DNA of 64,000 nt from contig NZ_FOFJ01000002.1 of assembly GCF_900110885.1 (NCBI RefSeq), positions 62,001 through 126,000 on the forward strand. The letters are read 5' to 3'. The notes under the pieces were generated by a model that was given only the letters and a program-made list of their open reading frames with translations, searched no databases and was not told where the DNA came from. This DNA is from Azotobacter beijerinckii (lineage in GTDB: Bacteria; Pseudomonadota; Gammaproteobacteria; Pseudomonadales; Pseudomonadaceae). Of the stretch, positions 1 to 9,295 are shown piece by piece (position 1 is the first letter of the stretch; each line of letters starts with the position of its first letter). The position numbers and the translations under genes are program-made.

Positions 1-662
1 TCTTCCAGAACCCCGACGACCAGGCGCTGTTCCGCGTCCAGGGCATCCTCGGTCCGGCGACCCCCTCCTGCGTGGTCAACGGCTCCGGCGTGGACCTGGC
101 CGAATACCCCGTCGCCCCCGTGCCGGCGCAGCCGCACTTCCTGCTGATCGCCCGGCTGCTGGGCGACAAGGGCGTGCGCGAATACGCCGCGGCGGCGCGC
201 CAGGTGAAGAACCGTTGTCCCTCGGCGCTCTTCACGCTGGCTGGCTGGATCGACAACAACCCCGACGCCATCGGCCAGGAAGAACTCGATGGCTGGGTGG
301 CCGACGGCACGCTGCGCTATCTCGGCCGTCTGGACGACGTGCGCCCGGCGATCGCTGCCTGCAGCGTGTACGTCCTGCCCTCCTACCGAGAAGGCACGCC
401 ACGCACCGTGCTGGAAGCCATGGCCATGGGCCGCGCGGTGATCACCACCGACGCCCCCGGCTGCCGCGAGACGGTGGTGGACGGCGACAACGGCTTTCGC
501 GTGCCGGTGAAAGCGGTGGACGAGCTGGCCCGCGCCATGCAGCGCTTCATCGAGGAGCCGGCGCTGGCCGCGAGCATGGGCGCCCGCTCGCGCCGGCTGG
601 CCGAGGCGAAATACGACGTGCAGCGGGTCAATGCCCTGCTGCTGCGGGAGATGGGGCTGTGA
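1..662 (+). CDS. Glycosyltransferase family 4, C-terminal part (5' truncated)
   Basis: The frame is open from base 3 and ends at the TGA at 660-662, so only the C-terminal GT-B Rossmann half is present. It starts at a FQNPDDQALF segment typical of the inter-domain region of PglA/WbpY-like transferases and continues with NGSGVDL. The EX7E nucleotide-sugar motif (EGTPRTVLEAMAMG) is intact. The stop overlaps the next start (TGATG), so it is translationally coupled to the phosphoglycosyltransferase gene. By family and position it probably adds a hexose or HexNAc to an undecaprenyl-linked glycan in the cytoplasm. Donor and acceptor cannot be read from the sequence. Confidence 0.88.
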   Translation, partial: FQNPDDQALFRVQGILGPATPSCVVNGSGVDLAEYPVAPVPAQPHFLLIARLLGDKGVREYAAAARQVKNRCPSALFTLAGWIDNNPDAIGQEELDGWVADGTLRYLGRLDDVRPAIAACSVYVLPSYREGTPRTVLEAMAMGRAVITTDAPGCRETVVDGDNGFRVPVKAVDELARAMQRFIEEPALAASMGARSRRLAEAKYDVQRVNALLLREMGL

Positions 663-1258
663 TGCTCAAGCGCCTGTTCGACCTCCTCGCCGCCGCCCTC
701 GGCCTGCTGCTGCTCGCCCCGCTGCTGCTGGCACTGGCCTGGCTGGTCCGCCGGCGGATCGGCGCTCCGGTGCTGTTCCGCCAGCTGCGTCCCGGCCTGC
801 ACGGCCGGCCGTTCGCGCTGCTCAAGTTCCGCAGCATGCGCGAGGCGCTGGACGAGCGCGGCCGGCCGCTGCCCGACGCCGAGCGCCTGACGCCGTTCGG
901 CCGCTTCCTGCGCGCCACCAGCCTGGACGAGCTGCCGGAACTGTGGAACGTGCTGCGCGGCGACATGAGCCTGGTCGGCCCGCGCCCGCTGCTGATCGAG
1001 TACCTGCCGCTCTATACCCCGGAACAGGCCCGCCGCCACGCGGTCCGCCCCGGTATCACCGGCTGGGCCCAGGTCAACGGCCGCAACGCCCTGAGCTGGG
1101 AGGAGAAGTTCCGCCTGGATGTCTGGTACGTGGACCACCGCTCGCTGCGTCTCGACCTGCACATCCTCCTGCTGACCCTGAAGCGGGTACTGGCCCGCGA
1201 AGGCATCAACGCCGAGGGCGAGGCGACCATGGCACGGTTCACCGGGAGCAAATCATGA
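662..1258 (+). CDS. pglC: Initiating phosphoglycosyltransferase (PglC-type sugar transferase)
   Basis: 198 residues, the size of the minimal monotopic phosphoglycosyltransferases. A Leu/Ala-rich N-terminal re-entrant membrane helix (about residues 4-24) is followed by the KFRSM motif. The catalytic Asp-Glu pair lies in SLDELPE, then GPRP and a PGITGWAQVNGR motif near the end. The family transfers a phosphosugar from a UDP-sugar to undecaprenyl phosphate on the inner face of the cytoplasmic membrane. The neighbouring diacetylbacillosamine genes make UDP-diNAcBac the likely donor; that is inference. The start overlaps the upstream stop, and the stop overlaps the pglD start (ATGA). Confidence 0.88.
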   Translation: MLKRLFDLLAAALGLLLLAPLLLALAWLVRRRIGAPVLFRQLRPGLHGRPFALLKFRSMREALDERGRPLPDAERLTPFGRFLRATSLDELPELWNVLRGDMSLVGPRPLLIEYLPLYTPEQARRHAVRPGITGWAQVNGRNALSWEEKFRLDVWYVDHRSLRLDLHILLLTLKRVLAREGINAEGEATMARFTGSKS

Positions 1259-1872
1259 AAAGACTGGCCATTCTCGGCGCCAGCGGCCACGGCAAGGTGG
1301 TGGCGGACGCCGCCGAGCGCTGCGGCTGGCGCTCGCTGGTGTTCTTCGACGACGCCTGGCCGAAGCGCCAGCACAACGGCCCCTGGGTGGTGATCGGCAA
1401 CGGCGCGATGCTGTTCGACGCCCTGGCCGGCTTCGACGGGGTGCTGGTGGCGATCGGCGACAACCGTATCCGCCAGGACCGGCTGCGCCGCCTGCGCGAC
1501 GCCGGGGCGCCGCTGGTCACGCTGATCCACCCGGCGGCCATCGTCAGCGCCCATGCGCGGCTCGGCGCCGGCTCGGTGGTCTTCGCCGGCGCGGTGCTCA
1601 ACGTCGACGCCCAGGTCGGGCTGGGCGCCATCCTCAACACCGGCTGCAGCGTCGATCACGACTGCCAGCTGGGCGAGGCGGTGCACGTCAGCCCCGGCGC
1701 GCACCTGGCCGGCGGCGTGCAGGTCGGCGATTTGAGTTGGATCGGCATCGGCGCCAGCGTGCGCCAGTCGCTGCGCCTCGGCCGGAGGGTGATGGTCGGC
1801 GCCGGCGCGGCGGTGGTGGCCGACGTGGCGGACGGCGCCACGGTGGTCGGCGTGCCGGCGCGGCCGCTCTGA
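1255..1872 (+). CDS. pglD: PglD-like sugar O/N-acetyltransferase (left-handed beta helix)
   Basis: 205 residues. The N-terminal Rossmann-like UDP-binding part opens with LGASGHGKVVAD. The C-terminal hexapeptide-repeat beta helix runs from about residue 90 to the end. The catalytic histidine lies in CSVDHDC, as in PglD/NeuD enzymes. The family acetylates the 4-amino group of UDP-4-amino-4,6-dideoxy-GlcNAc to give UDP-N,N'-diacetylbacillosamine. ATG overlaps the pglC stop by 4 bp. A palindromic element separates it from the aminotransferase gene that should act just before it. Confidence 0.88.
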   Translation: MKRLAILGASGHGKVVADAAERCGWRSLVFFDDAWPKRQHNGPWVVIGNGAMLFDALAGFDGVLVAIGDNRIRQDRLRRLRDAGAPLVTLIHPAAIVSAHARLGAGSVVFAGAVLNVDAQVGLGAILNTGCSVDHDCQLGEAVHVSPGAHLAGGVQVGDLSWIGIGASVRQSLRLGRRVMVGAGAAVVADVADGATVVGVPARPL

Positions 1873-1951
1873 GCCGATCAGGACGGCGGCGCCGGGGCAA
1901 TCACATGCCACTGCGGGGGGTTGAAAGTGGACGGGAAAGATTGTGTGGGCG

Positions 1952-2539
1952 TTGGCATGGCTGCTTGCCGAGTGGCCGGAAACGCCCAGTTTCGGCCCCC
2001 CCCCGGCCGAGTCACTTTCTCTTTGCTCGCGCGAAAGAGAAAGTAACCAAAGAGAAAGCGCGCCCGGTCATCCAGCCCCGGCTGCGCCGGGGTTCCCTCG
2101 CTCCGGCGCCGCTCCGGGGGCACGTCACGAAGGGACGTCCCTGTCCCTTCGTGACTCGCTCGGCGTCCTGCCTCGCGTCCCCCTCCGCGACACCTGCGCT
2201 CGGCCTCCTGAACGGGGGTGGGCTCCGAGCCGCCTGAAAGCGCTTTCGCTCTTGCGGCACAGCCTGTCGGACAGCGCCGGATGCCCCCTTCAGGAGGCCG
2301 AACGGAGTCGTCGCGCAAGGGGATGAGCCGCAGGGATGCGGCGAAAGGCCCGTGGGCCATGGATGGCCCTTCGGGCCGTACCCCTGGAGCGGCGACGCAG
2401 AGAGGGAACCCGAAGCGAAGCGCAGGGCCGGATGAGGGGGTGGCCTTCTTTTTGGTCACTTTTTCTTGGCCAGACAAGAAAAAGTGACTCGGCCGGGGGG
2501 CCGAAACAGGGCGTTTCCGGCCACTCGACAAGCAGCCAA
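1952..2539. repeat. 588-bp non-coding element with long imperfect terminal inverted repeats
   Basis: The left end (1952-2050) and the reverse complement of the right end (2452-2539) align closely. Both contain GAGTGGCCGGAAACGCC, then TTTCGGCC, CGGCCGAGTCACTTT and a final ...AAAGT(A/G)ACCAA. Looser similarity continues inward to about 2130 and 2360, so two arms of about 180 bp face each other. Internal hairpins include GTCACGAAGGGA/TCCCTTCGTGAC (2124-2155), arms at 2201-2217 and 2284-2300, and GAAAGCGCTTTC (2236-2247). All six frames give only low-complexity translations. It fills the 761-bp gap between pglD and pglE. Confidence 0.85.
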
Positions 2540-2633
2540 TGCAGCAGAGCCGAAGGCAACGCCGGAACCGCTCCCGCTCACAGCGCCGCACCCATCGAAC
2601 CACCGTCGCCAATATCCTGGAGGTTTTTCCAAG

Positions 2634-3809
2634 ATGCCGGACAGCCCCTTCTCCCCCTGGCCCTGCTTCACCGAGGAAGAGGCCGACGCCGTGCGCACGG
2701 TGCTGCTCTCCAACCGGGTCAACTACTGGACCGGCGAGCAATGCCGCGCCTTCGAGGAGGAATTCGCCGCCTGGAGCGACTGCGCCCACGCCATCGCCCT
2801 GGCCAACGGCACCGTGGCCCTGGACGTGGCGCTCAAGGCCCTGGGCATCGGCCCGGGCGACGAGGTGGTAGTGACGCCGCGCAGCTTCTTCGCCTCGGCC
2901 GCCAGCATCGTCAACGCCGGGGCCGTGCCGGTGTTCGCCGAGGTCGACCGCGACTCGCAGAACCTCACCGCCGACACCATCCGCGCGGTGCTGACGCCGC
3001 GCACCCGGGCGCTGCTTTGCGTACACCTGGCCGGCTGGCCGTGCGACATGGAGCCGATCATCGCGCTGGCCGAAGCCCACGGCCTCAAGGTCATCGAGGA
3101 CTGCGCCCAGGCCCACGGCGCGCGCTACCGGGGCCGACCGGTCGGCAGCCTCGGGCATGTCGGCGCCTGGTCGTTCTGCCAGGACAAGATCATCAGCACC
3201 GGCGGCGAGGGCGGCATGGTCACCACCAACGACCGGGCCCTGTGGTCGCGGATGTGGTCGCTCAAGGACCACGGCAAGAGCTGGGAGGCGGTCCACGCCC
3301 GCCGGCATCCGCCGGGCTTTCGCTGGCTGCACGAGAGCTTCGGCGGCAACGGGCGGATGACCGAGATGCAGGCGGTGCTCGGCCGCCTCCAGCTGCGCCG
3401 GCTGCCCGACTGGCATGCAAGGCGGCGGGCCAACGCCGAACGCCTCTGGCAGTGCGCACGACGCCTGCCGGGGCTACGCGTGCCGGAGCTGCCGGCGGAC
3501 ATCGAGCATGCCGCCTACAAGTGCTACCTGTTCGTCGAGCCTCGGCAGCTGAAAAGCGGCTGGGACCGCGAGCGCATCCTCGGCGAGATCGTCGCCCGCG
3601 GGGTGCCCTGCTTCTCCGGCAGCTGTCCCGAGCTGTACCGGGAGAAGGCCTTCGACGGCACCCCCTGGCGCCCGGCCGAACGCCTGCCGGTGGCCCGCGA
3701 ACTGGGCGAGACCAGCCTGATGTTCCTCGTCCATCCCACCCTGAGCGCGGCAGAGATCGAGCGAACCTGCGCGGCGCTGACCGACGTGCTGGACGAGGCG
3801 GCCCGCTGA
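2634..3809 (+). CDS. pglE: PLP-dependent sugar aminotransferase (DegT/DnrJ/EryC1, PglE-like)
   Basis: 391 residues with the fold-type I sugar aminotransferase pattern. An ALANGTVALDVALKALG cofactor-phosphate region is followed by EDCAQAHGARY carrying the PLP-contacting Asp. The probable Schiff-base lysine is in SFCQDKIISTGGEGG. The family converts UDP-4-keto-6-deoxy-GlcNAc to the 4-amino sugar with glutamate as donor. ATG 2634 was chosen because TGGAGG lies 10 bases upstream; the open frame extends further 5' only into the repeat element. It pairs with the dehydratase gene downstream. Perosamine-type synthases are the main alternative reading. Confidence 0.85.
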   Translation: MPDSPFSPWPCFTEEEADAVRTVLLSNRVNYWTGEQCRAFEEEFAAWSDCAHAIALANGTVALDVALKALGIGPGDEVVVTPRSFFASAASIVNAGAVPVFAEVDRDSQNLTADTIRAVLTPRTRALLCVHLAGWPCDMEPIIALAEAHGLKVIEDCAQAHGARYRGRPVGSLGHVGAWSFCQDKIISTGGEGGMVTTNDRALWSRMWSLKDHGKSWEAVHARRHPPGFRWLHESFGGNGRMTEMQAVLGRLQLRRLPDWHARRRANAERLWQCARRLPGLRVPELPADIEHAAYKCYLFVEPRQLKSGWDRERILGEIVARGVPCFSGSCPELYREKAFDGTPWRPAERLPVARELGETSLMFLVHPTLSAAEIERTCAALTDVLDEAAR

Positions 3810-3961
3810 GCCTGCCGGCCGGTTTCGACTCTCCACCCACAAGGGCAATTTCCATCCCCGTCACTCCTTCAGGAGCATGTCACGCCTTCGGCAACCGAAC
3901 ACCGCCTTCGCATTCCAGCCCTTATCGGCAGAAGCCGTATCGCACGGGGGAGCATCACCCG

Positions 3962-6040
3962 ATGAAATCGCCGCTCAAGGAACCTTCCCAGCCCTTTCGA
4001 CAGCGCCTGCTGGACCTGTCCCACGGCCACAAGCGGCTCATCCAGGTCGGCGTGGACGTCCTGCTCGTCTGGCTGGCGCTCTGGCTGGCGTTCTACCTCC
4101 GCCTGGAGGACATGAGCGTCATCCAGCCCTTCGGCGGCCACGCCTGGCTGTTCCTTTCCGCGCCCATCGTCGCCCTGCCGATCTTCGTGCGCCTGGGCAT
4201 GTACCGCGCGGTCATGCGCTACCTGGGCAACGAGGCGCTGCTGACCATCGCCAAGGCGGTCAGCCTGTCGGCGCTGCTGCTGGGGCTGGTGGTCATCCTC
4301 CATACCCATACAACGCTGCTGATTCCCCGCTCGATGATCTTCAATTACTGGGGCCTCAGCCTGCTGCTGATCGGCGGCCTGCGCCTCGCCATGCGCCAGT
4401 ATTTCACCGGTGACTGGTTCAACCTGCGCGATCTGCCCTTCCGGCGCCAGGGCGGCCTGCCCCGGGTGGCCATCTACGGCGCGGGGTCGGCCGGCAACCA
4501 GCTCGCCCATGCGCTGCTCATGGGGCATGCGCTGCGCCCGGTGGCCTTCGTCGACGACGATCCGCACCTCGCCGGGCGGACGATCGCCGGCCTGCCGGTC
4601 TACGGCCCCGGGGATCTGCCGCGCCTGCTCAAGGAAACCGGCGCCGCGGAGATTGTCCTGGCGATCCCCTCCGCCAGCCGCAGCCGCCGCCGCGAGATCC
4701 TCGAGATGCTGCAGGTCCATCCGCTGCCGGTGCGCTCGATGCCCAGCATCGCCAAGCTGGCCTGCGGCCGCTTCACGGTGAACGACCTGCAGGAAGTCGA
4801 CATCGCCGACCTGCTCGGCCGCGATGCGGTGCCTGCCCAGCCCGAACTGCAGGAGCGCTGCATCCGCGACCAGGTGGTGATGGTGACCGGCGCCGGCGGC
4901 TCGATCGGCGCGGAGCTGTGCCGGCAGATCCTCGCCAACGGGCCGGCCACACTGATCCTCTTCGAGCACTCGGAATACAACCTGTACAGCATTCACGGCG
5001 AACTCGAGCAGCGGGTCCGCCAGGACGGCCTGGCGTTGAGCCTGGTGCCCGTGCTCGGTTCGGTCCGCCACAGCCCCCGCCTGCTCGAGACGCTGCGCCA
5101 CTGGGGGGTCGACACCCTCTACCACGCCGCGGCCTACAAGCATGTGCCGCTGGTCGAACTCAACGTCAGCGAGGGCGTGCTCAACAACACCTTCGGCACC
5201 CTGCGCACCGCCCAGGCGGCGCTGCGCGCCGGGGTGCGCAACTTCGTGCTGATCTCCACCGACAAGGCGGTGCGCCCCACCAACGCGATGGGCGGCAGCA
5301 AGCGCCTGGCCGAGATGGTGCTGCAGGCCTTCTCCCGCGAGCGCGAGGTGGAGCTGTTCGACGAACCCGGCCTGCCGCCGCAACCCAACCGCACCCGCTT
5401 CACCATGGTCCGCTTCGGCAACGTGCTGGGCTCGTCCGGCTCGGTGATCCCGCTGTTCCGCGAGCAGATCCGCCGCGGCGGGCCGATCACCGTCACCCAC
5501 CCGGAGATCACCCGCTACTTCATGACCATCCCCGAGGCGGCGCAGCTGGTGATCCAGGCCGGCGCCATGGGCGAAGGCGGCGACGTCTTCGTGCTGGACA
5601 TGGGCGAGCCGGTGAAGATTCGCGACCTGGCGCAGAAAATGGTCCATCTGTCCGGCCTGTCGCTGCGCACGGAAAGCGCCCCGGACGGCGACATCGAAAT
5701 CCGCTTCGTCGGTCTGCGCCCGGGCGAGAAGCTCTACGAGGAGCTGCTGATCGGCGACGGCGCGACGCCGACCAGCCACAGCCGGATCCTGCGTGCCCAC
5801 GAGGAACACCTGCCCTGGCGGGAGCTGAAGCCGCGGCTGGAAGCCCTGCTCGCCGCATTGGAAACCGACGACTTCCCGCGCATCCGCGAGCTGCTGCAGG
5901 GCACCGTCAGCGGCTACCGGCCGAGCCCGGAAATCCTCGAACGGCCCCCGCAGGAATACCCGGACGGCGGCCACACAGTGCCCGCCTGGATACACCTCGT
6001 CGTGCCGCAGGACGCCCGGCCGAACAGCAAGAAGTCCTGA
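3962..6040 (+). CDS. pglF: Membrane nucleotide-sugar 4,6-dehydratase (PglF/WbpM family)
   Basis: 692 residues, full length for the long WbpM/PglF class. Four N-terminal membrane helices (about residues 22-135) precede a CoA-binding-3-like Rossmann domain (IYGAGSAGNQLAHAL). The C-terminal SDR domain has GAGGSIGAELCRQI and the variant active site STDKAVRPTNAMGGSKR with the catalytic Asp-Lys/Met-Lys arrangement. The family makes UDP-2-acetamido-2,6-dideoxy-4-keto-hexose, the first step to bacillosamine or to QuiNAc/FucNAc in O-antigen. A GGGGGAG ribosome site precedes ATG 3962. With PglE, PglD and PglC it completes the pathway. Confidence 0.92.
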   Translation: MKSPLKEPSQPFRQRLLDLSHGHKRLIQVGVDVLLVWLALWLAFYLRLEDMSVIQPFGGHAWLFLSAPIVALPIFVRLGMYRAVMRYLGNEALLTIAKAVSLSALLLGLVVILHTHTTLLIPRSMIFNYWGLSLLLIGGLRLAMRQYFTGDWFNLRDLPFRRQGGLPRVAIYGAGSAGNQLAHALLMGHALRPVAFVDDDPHLAGRTIAGLPVYGPGDLPRLLKETGAAEIVLAIPSASRSRRREILEMLQVHPLPVRSMPSIAKLACGRFTVNDLQEVDIADLLGRDAVPAQPELQERCIRDQVVMVTGAGGSIGAELCRQILANGPATLILFEHSEYNLYSIHGELEQRVRQDGLALSLVPVLGSVRHSPRLLETLRHWGVDTLYHAAAYKHVPLVELNVSEGVLNNTFGTLRTAQAALRAGVRNFVLISTDKAVRPTNAMGGSKRLAEMVLQAFSREREVELFDEPGLPPQPNRTRFTMVRFGNVLGSSGSVIPLFREQIRRGGPITVTHPEITRYFMTIPEAAQLVIQAGAMGEGGDVFVLDMGEPVKIRDLAQKMVHLSGLSLRTESAPDGDIEIRFVGLRPGEKLYEELLIGDGATPTSHSRILRAHEEHLPWRELKPRLEALLAALETDDFPRIRELLQGTVSGYRPSPEILERPPQEYPDGGHTVPAWIHLVVPQDARPNSKKS

Positions 6041-6148
6041 TCGATACCGGCTGGAGATGAAGTAGCCGCTGCCGATGCCGGGCAAGATCCGACACGCATG
6101 AGCGTACTCCAAAGACCTTCCATTGCTTGAGCGAGCACACCGCGACCA

Positions 6149-6985
6149 ATGAGCAGAATCACCATAAACATTACTACCACATACAACAGGTTGGAGTTGT
6201 GTTCTCAAACCCTATGGTCACTTCTGAATCAGTCGGCCCCTCCCGAAAAAATAGTGGTCTGGGTTTCGAAAGAGGCCTACCTGATAGATAAAGGAATAGA
6301 CAGAGAACCATACTGGGTTAGCGACCTGAATAAAATAAAAAACCTGATAGAGTTCAAATGGACAACCAATACCGGTCCTTATAGAAAGCTGTTCCCTGCC
6401 CTTGCCGCGGCAAGCGAGGATCAGACTATTGTCTACGCCGATGATGACACGATATACAAGGAAAACTGGCTCAACCTGCTGATCAGCAAATTCCAAGAGC
6501 ACAACGAAGAAAAAATCGTGGCCTCGCGCGTCCGAATCAGCAAGCGAAACCTATTCGGCCGCCACAAGTCCTATATGCTCTGGCCCATATTGAAAAAGGA
6601 AGTCGAACTCGACAGCGATTATCTGATCACTGGCGTAGGCGGGGTAATCCTCAAAAAAAAGCATATAAAAGAAGACTTCCTGACGAACCAGGATTATTTG
6701 AAAATCTGCCCGAAAAGCGACGACTTCTGGATAAGCGAAATAATCGCCCGCTCCAGAACCCCTGTCCTGTCATGCCCGGAGGCCATGCGTGAACTTCTCT
6801 TCATCAAACATGAGCACGGCCTGGAAAAACAAAACACCCTGACCTCGAGCAGCTTGGCAGGCAAGCTTTTGGACAACATCAAGATAAACACTCTCGGCCG
6901 ACTGGGAATTTCAGTATGCCACAACGATGTGTCTTTCAAAAAAATCAAGAGCTACTTCGAAGCGGTCGACAGGGCCTCTCTGTGA
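6149..6985 (+). CDS. Glycosyltransferase family 2-like protein
   Basis: 278 residues. The start has the GT-A beginning ITINITTTYNRLELC. A DxD-type metal/donor motif lies in VYADDDTIYKENW, and a later ITGVGGVILKK stretch matches a GT2 acceptor-side loop. No membrane segments are evident. It is much more A/T-rich than the upstream pgl genes, with AAA, ATA and AGA codons, pointing to a different origin. No good ribosome site precedes the ATG. It probably adds a sugar to the bacillosamine-primed lipid. Specificity is unknown and similarity to other characterised enzymes cannot be judged here. Confidence 0.72.
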   Translation: MSRITINITTTYNRLELCSQTLWSLLNQSAPPEKIVVWVSKEAYLIDKGIDREPYWVSDLNKIKNLIEFKWTTNTGPYRKLFPALAAASEDQTIVYADDDTIYKENWLNLLISKFQEHNEEKIVASRVRISKRNLFGRHKSYMLWPILKKEVELDSDYLITGVGGVILKKKHIKEDFLTNQDYLKICPKSDDFWISEIIARSRTPVLSCPEAMRELLFIKHEHGLEKQNTLTSSSLAGKLLDNIKINTLGRLGISVCHNDVSFKKIKSYFEAVDRASL

Positions 6986-7080
6986 CTTGTACAGATTGCC
7001 AAACGGCATGCCGGGTCGTCATGCGATGACCGACAGGTGCCCGCTACTTTCTTGCGCCCTACTCAGACAACGAAGACGTC

Positions 7081-8082
7081 ATGAACTCAGAAAAAGTCAG
7101 CATTATCATACCGGTCTACAACGTTGAACCGTATCTTGCCGAATGCCTGAACTCGGCCATCTCCCAGGACCATGACAACATAGAAATCATTGCCATTGAC
7201 GACGGCTCCACCGATGCGAGCCGATCGATACTTGAAGCATTCCGTACCAGGCACGACAACATCACGATCAAGAGCATAAAAAACCAGGGGCTATCAGTCG
7301 CCAGAAACACGGGGCTGGAAATCGCAACCGGCGAATATATTTTATTCCTGGACAGTGACGATTTCATAGAAAAGCATACCGTCTCCACATGCCTGAAAGC
7401 CTTTAGGGAGCATCAGTCAGATATAGTGTTTTTCTCGGCAAAAATATTTTTCGATGGAGTTGATGAAAGCACGGGAAAACGATTCAGAGGCGAAAGAGCC
7501 TTGCCCCTGCAAAACAAGTCCTTTTCCGCCCAGTCTTTTTTCAACCAATCGATAAAGCTTGGGAGCTACTTGGTATCAGCATGCCTCTATATCTACAAAC
7601 GACACGAGCTCGGCGACATAAAGTTTTATCCAGGCATTCTGCATGAAGACAACCTGTTTACAACCCGGCTTCTCCTTGAAAACCAGCATGCAAAGATGGT
7701 CTGCATTTCAGACAAGCTCTACAACAGACGTGTCCGGCCCGACTCGATCATGACGCAAAAAAAGCAGGAAAAGCACATAAACGGACTCCTCGTCGTTGCA
7801 GAAGAACTCCTGAAGCTTGAGTTGGCCAAAGAAAACAGCGAAGCAGGATCAGCCTTGAATCAATTCATCCAGACCACCCTGACCATTGCATTAGACGCAT
7901 GCAGGCAGGCTTATGGGAACAATTTCCCCTATCACGCAAGAAAGAGACTGATAGTTCTATTTGCACAAACCAGGTTCAAACATAAAAAAGTAAAATCCAT
8001 CGTTCTCAGTGCTTTTCCGGAGTTGTGCACGATAAAGCAGTCCATGAAAAAAATCCTTCTACTCGAAAGGCCATACCCGTGA
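7081..8082 (+). CDS. Glycosyltransferase family 2, tandem paralogue 1 of 3
   Basis: 333 residues. GT2 GT-A domain: VSIIIPVYNVEPYLAECL at the start, IDDGSTD about residue 40, SVARNTGLEIATGEYILF, then the DxD motif FLDSDDFIE. The second half (HEDNLFTTRLLLEN, DKLYNRRVRPDSIMTQKK) is shared with the next two genes. The first 110 residues of the three proteins are almost superposable while the C-termini diverge, so they arose by tandem duplication. It is likely to extend the surface glycan in the cytoplasm. Sugar and linkage are unknown. Confidence 0.85.
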   Translation: MNSEKVSIIIPVYNVEPYLAECLNSAISQDHDNIEIIAIDDGSTDASRSILEAFRTRHDNITIKSIKNQGLSVARNTGLEIATGEYILFLDSDDFIEKHTVSTCLKAFREHQSDIVFFSAKIFFDGVDESTGKRFRGERALPLQNKSFSAQSFFNQSIKLGSYLVSACLYIYKRHELGDIKFYPGILHEDNLFTTRLLLENQHAKMVCISDKLYNRRVRPDSIMTQKKQEKHINGLLVVAEELLKLELAKENSEAGSALNQFIQTTLTIALDACRQAYGNNFPYHARKRLIVLFAQTRFKHKKVKSIVLSAFPELCTIKQSMKKILLLERPYP

Positions 8083-8164
8083 CCAAGTGCTCGAATAAAT
8101 AAAAATAATTCAGCACTTTTCGTACGCATGCCTATGCCGGCCCTTCACAGCCCTAGAGAACACC

Positions 8165-9151
8165 ATGAACTCAGAAAAGGTCAGCATAATCATACCTATC
8201 TATAACGTTGAACAATATCTTGCCGAATGCCTGAATTCGGCTATCCGCCAGGACCATGACAATATAGAGATCATCGCCATCAATGATGGCTCCACCGATG
8301 CAAGTCTATCGATACTTGAGGAGTTCCGCACCAAGCACGAAAACATGATCGTCAAAAGCATTCCAAACCAGGGATTGTCAGTTGCCAGAAACACCGGGCT
8401 TGAAATCGCAACCGGCGAATATATTTTATTCCTGGATAGCGATGACTTTATAGAGCAGCATACCGTATCCACCTGCATGGAACATTTCAGACGACATCGG
8501 ACAGATATCGTCTTTTTTTCAACGAGTGTATTTTTCGACGGCGCCAGTGAAAATTCATGCAGCATAACCAAAACCGAAAGAGCCACAGCCCTGCAAAGCG
8601 AATCCTGTTCGGCACGATTCTTTTTCACCCAATCGATAAAACTTAAAAGATACCAGGCTTCAGCATGTTTCTACATCTACCGAAAAGACAAGCTGAACGA
8701 CATAACGTTCTACCCAAGCATAATATACGAAGACAACCTGTTCACCACCAGGCTGCTGCTCGAGAACGACAATATAAAAGTCACCTGCATCACTGACAAG
8801 CTTTACAACAGGCGTATCCGGCCAGAGTCGATCATGACTCAAAAAAAGCATGAGAAGCATGTAAATGGCTTCCTTGTCGTCGCCGAAGAGCTGCTGAAGC
8901 TTGATCTAGCCAAAGAAAAAAGCGAAACAGGGGCAGCATTGAACCAGTTCATCCAAGCCATGCTGAGAAAAGCATCGCTCACCCACAGGCTGGTTTATGA
9001 TGGAAAACTCTCCTATCGCATAAGACAAAGACTGATGATCCTATATATCAAAACAAGACCGACACCCACAAGAATAAAAAAAATCTTACCCAACATTTTC
9101 CCAGAACTATTAGCCATAAAAAAATCCATTAAAATTTTCAATACCCAATAA
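8165..9151 (+). CDS. Glycosyltransferase family 2, tandem paralogue 2 of 3
   Basis: 328 residues. It opens MNSEKVSIIIPIYNVEQYL, nearly identical to its neighbours, with INDGSTDASLSILEEF, the FLDSDDFIEQHT DxD motif and YEDNLFTTRLLLEND. It resembles paralogue 3 more than paralogue 1 in the INDGSTD loop and the IPNQGLSVARN segment. The last 60 residues (KTRPTPTRIKKILPNIF...) are lysine-rich and differ from the others. An 82-bp gap separates it from paralogue 1. The function inferred is cytoplasmic sugar transfer in the same glycan. Confidence 0.85.
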   Translation: MNSEKVSIIIPIYNVEQYLAECLNSAIRQDHDNIEIIAINDGSTDASLSILEEFRTKHENMIVKSIPNQGLSVARNTGLEIATGEYILFLDSDDFIEQHTVSTCMEHFRRHRTDIVFFSTSVFFDGASENSCSITKTERATALQSESCSARFFFTQSIKLKRYQASACFYIYRKDKLNDITFYPSIIYEDNLFTTRLLLENDNIKVTCITDKLYNRRIRPESIMTQKKHEKHVNGFLVVAEELLKLDLAKEKSETGAALNQFIQAMLRKASLTHRLVYDGKLSYRIRQRLMILYIKTRPTPTRIKKILPNIFPELLAIKKSIKIFNTQ

Positions 9152-9295
9152 ATTCGCTCACCCTGAAAGCCAAGCCAACCCCTGTGAAACGGTGACCCTG
9201 CCAAAAGAATATCGGGAAAGATGAGATGGACTCAGCCAACCAAACAGGCAGCTTCTGATAGCCTTACTGCTCTCTTGGCAACAAAGGAATACACC

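Noticed and set aside
1878..3416. 512-codon reverse frame across the palindrome and pglE
   Set aside because: It is low-complexity, reads antisense to a well-supported aminotransferase and has no domain motifs.
2336..3960. Open frame 2336-6040 (1234 codons) as one giant protein
   Set aside because: The first 540 codons are an out-of-frame shadow of the repeat element and of pglE; the true product starts at ATG 3962 with its own ribosome site.
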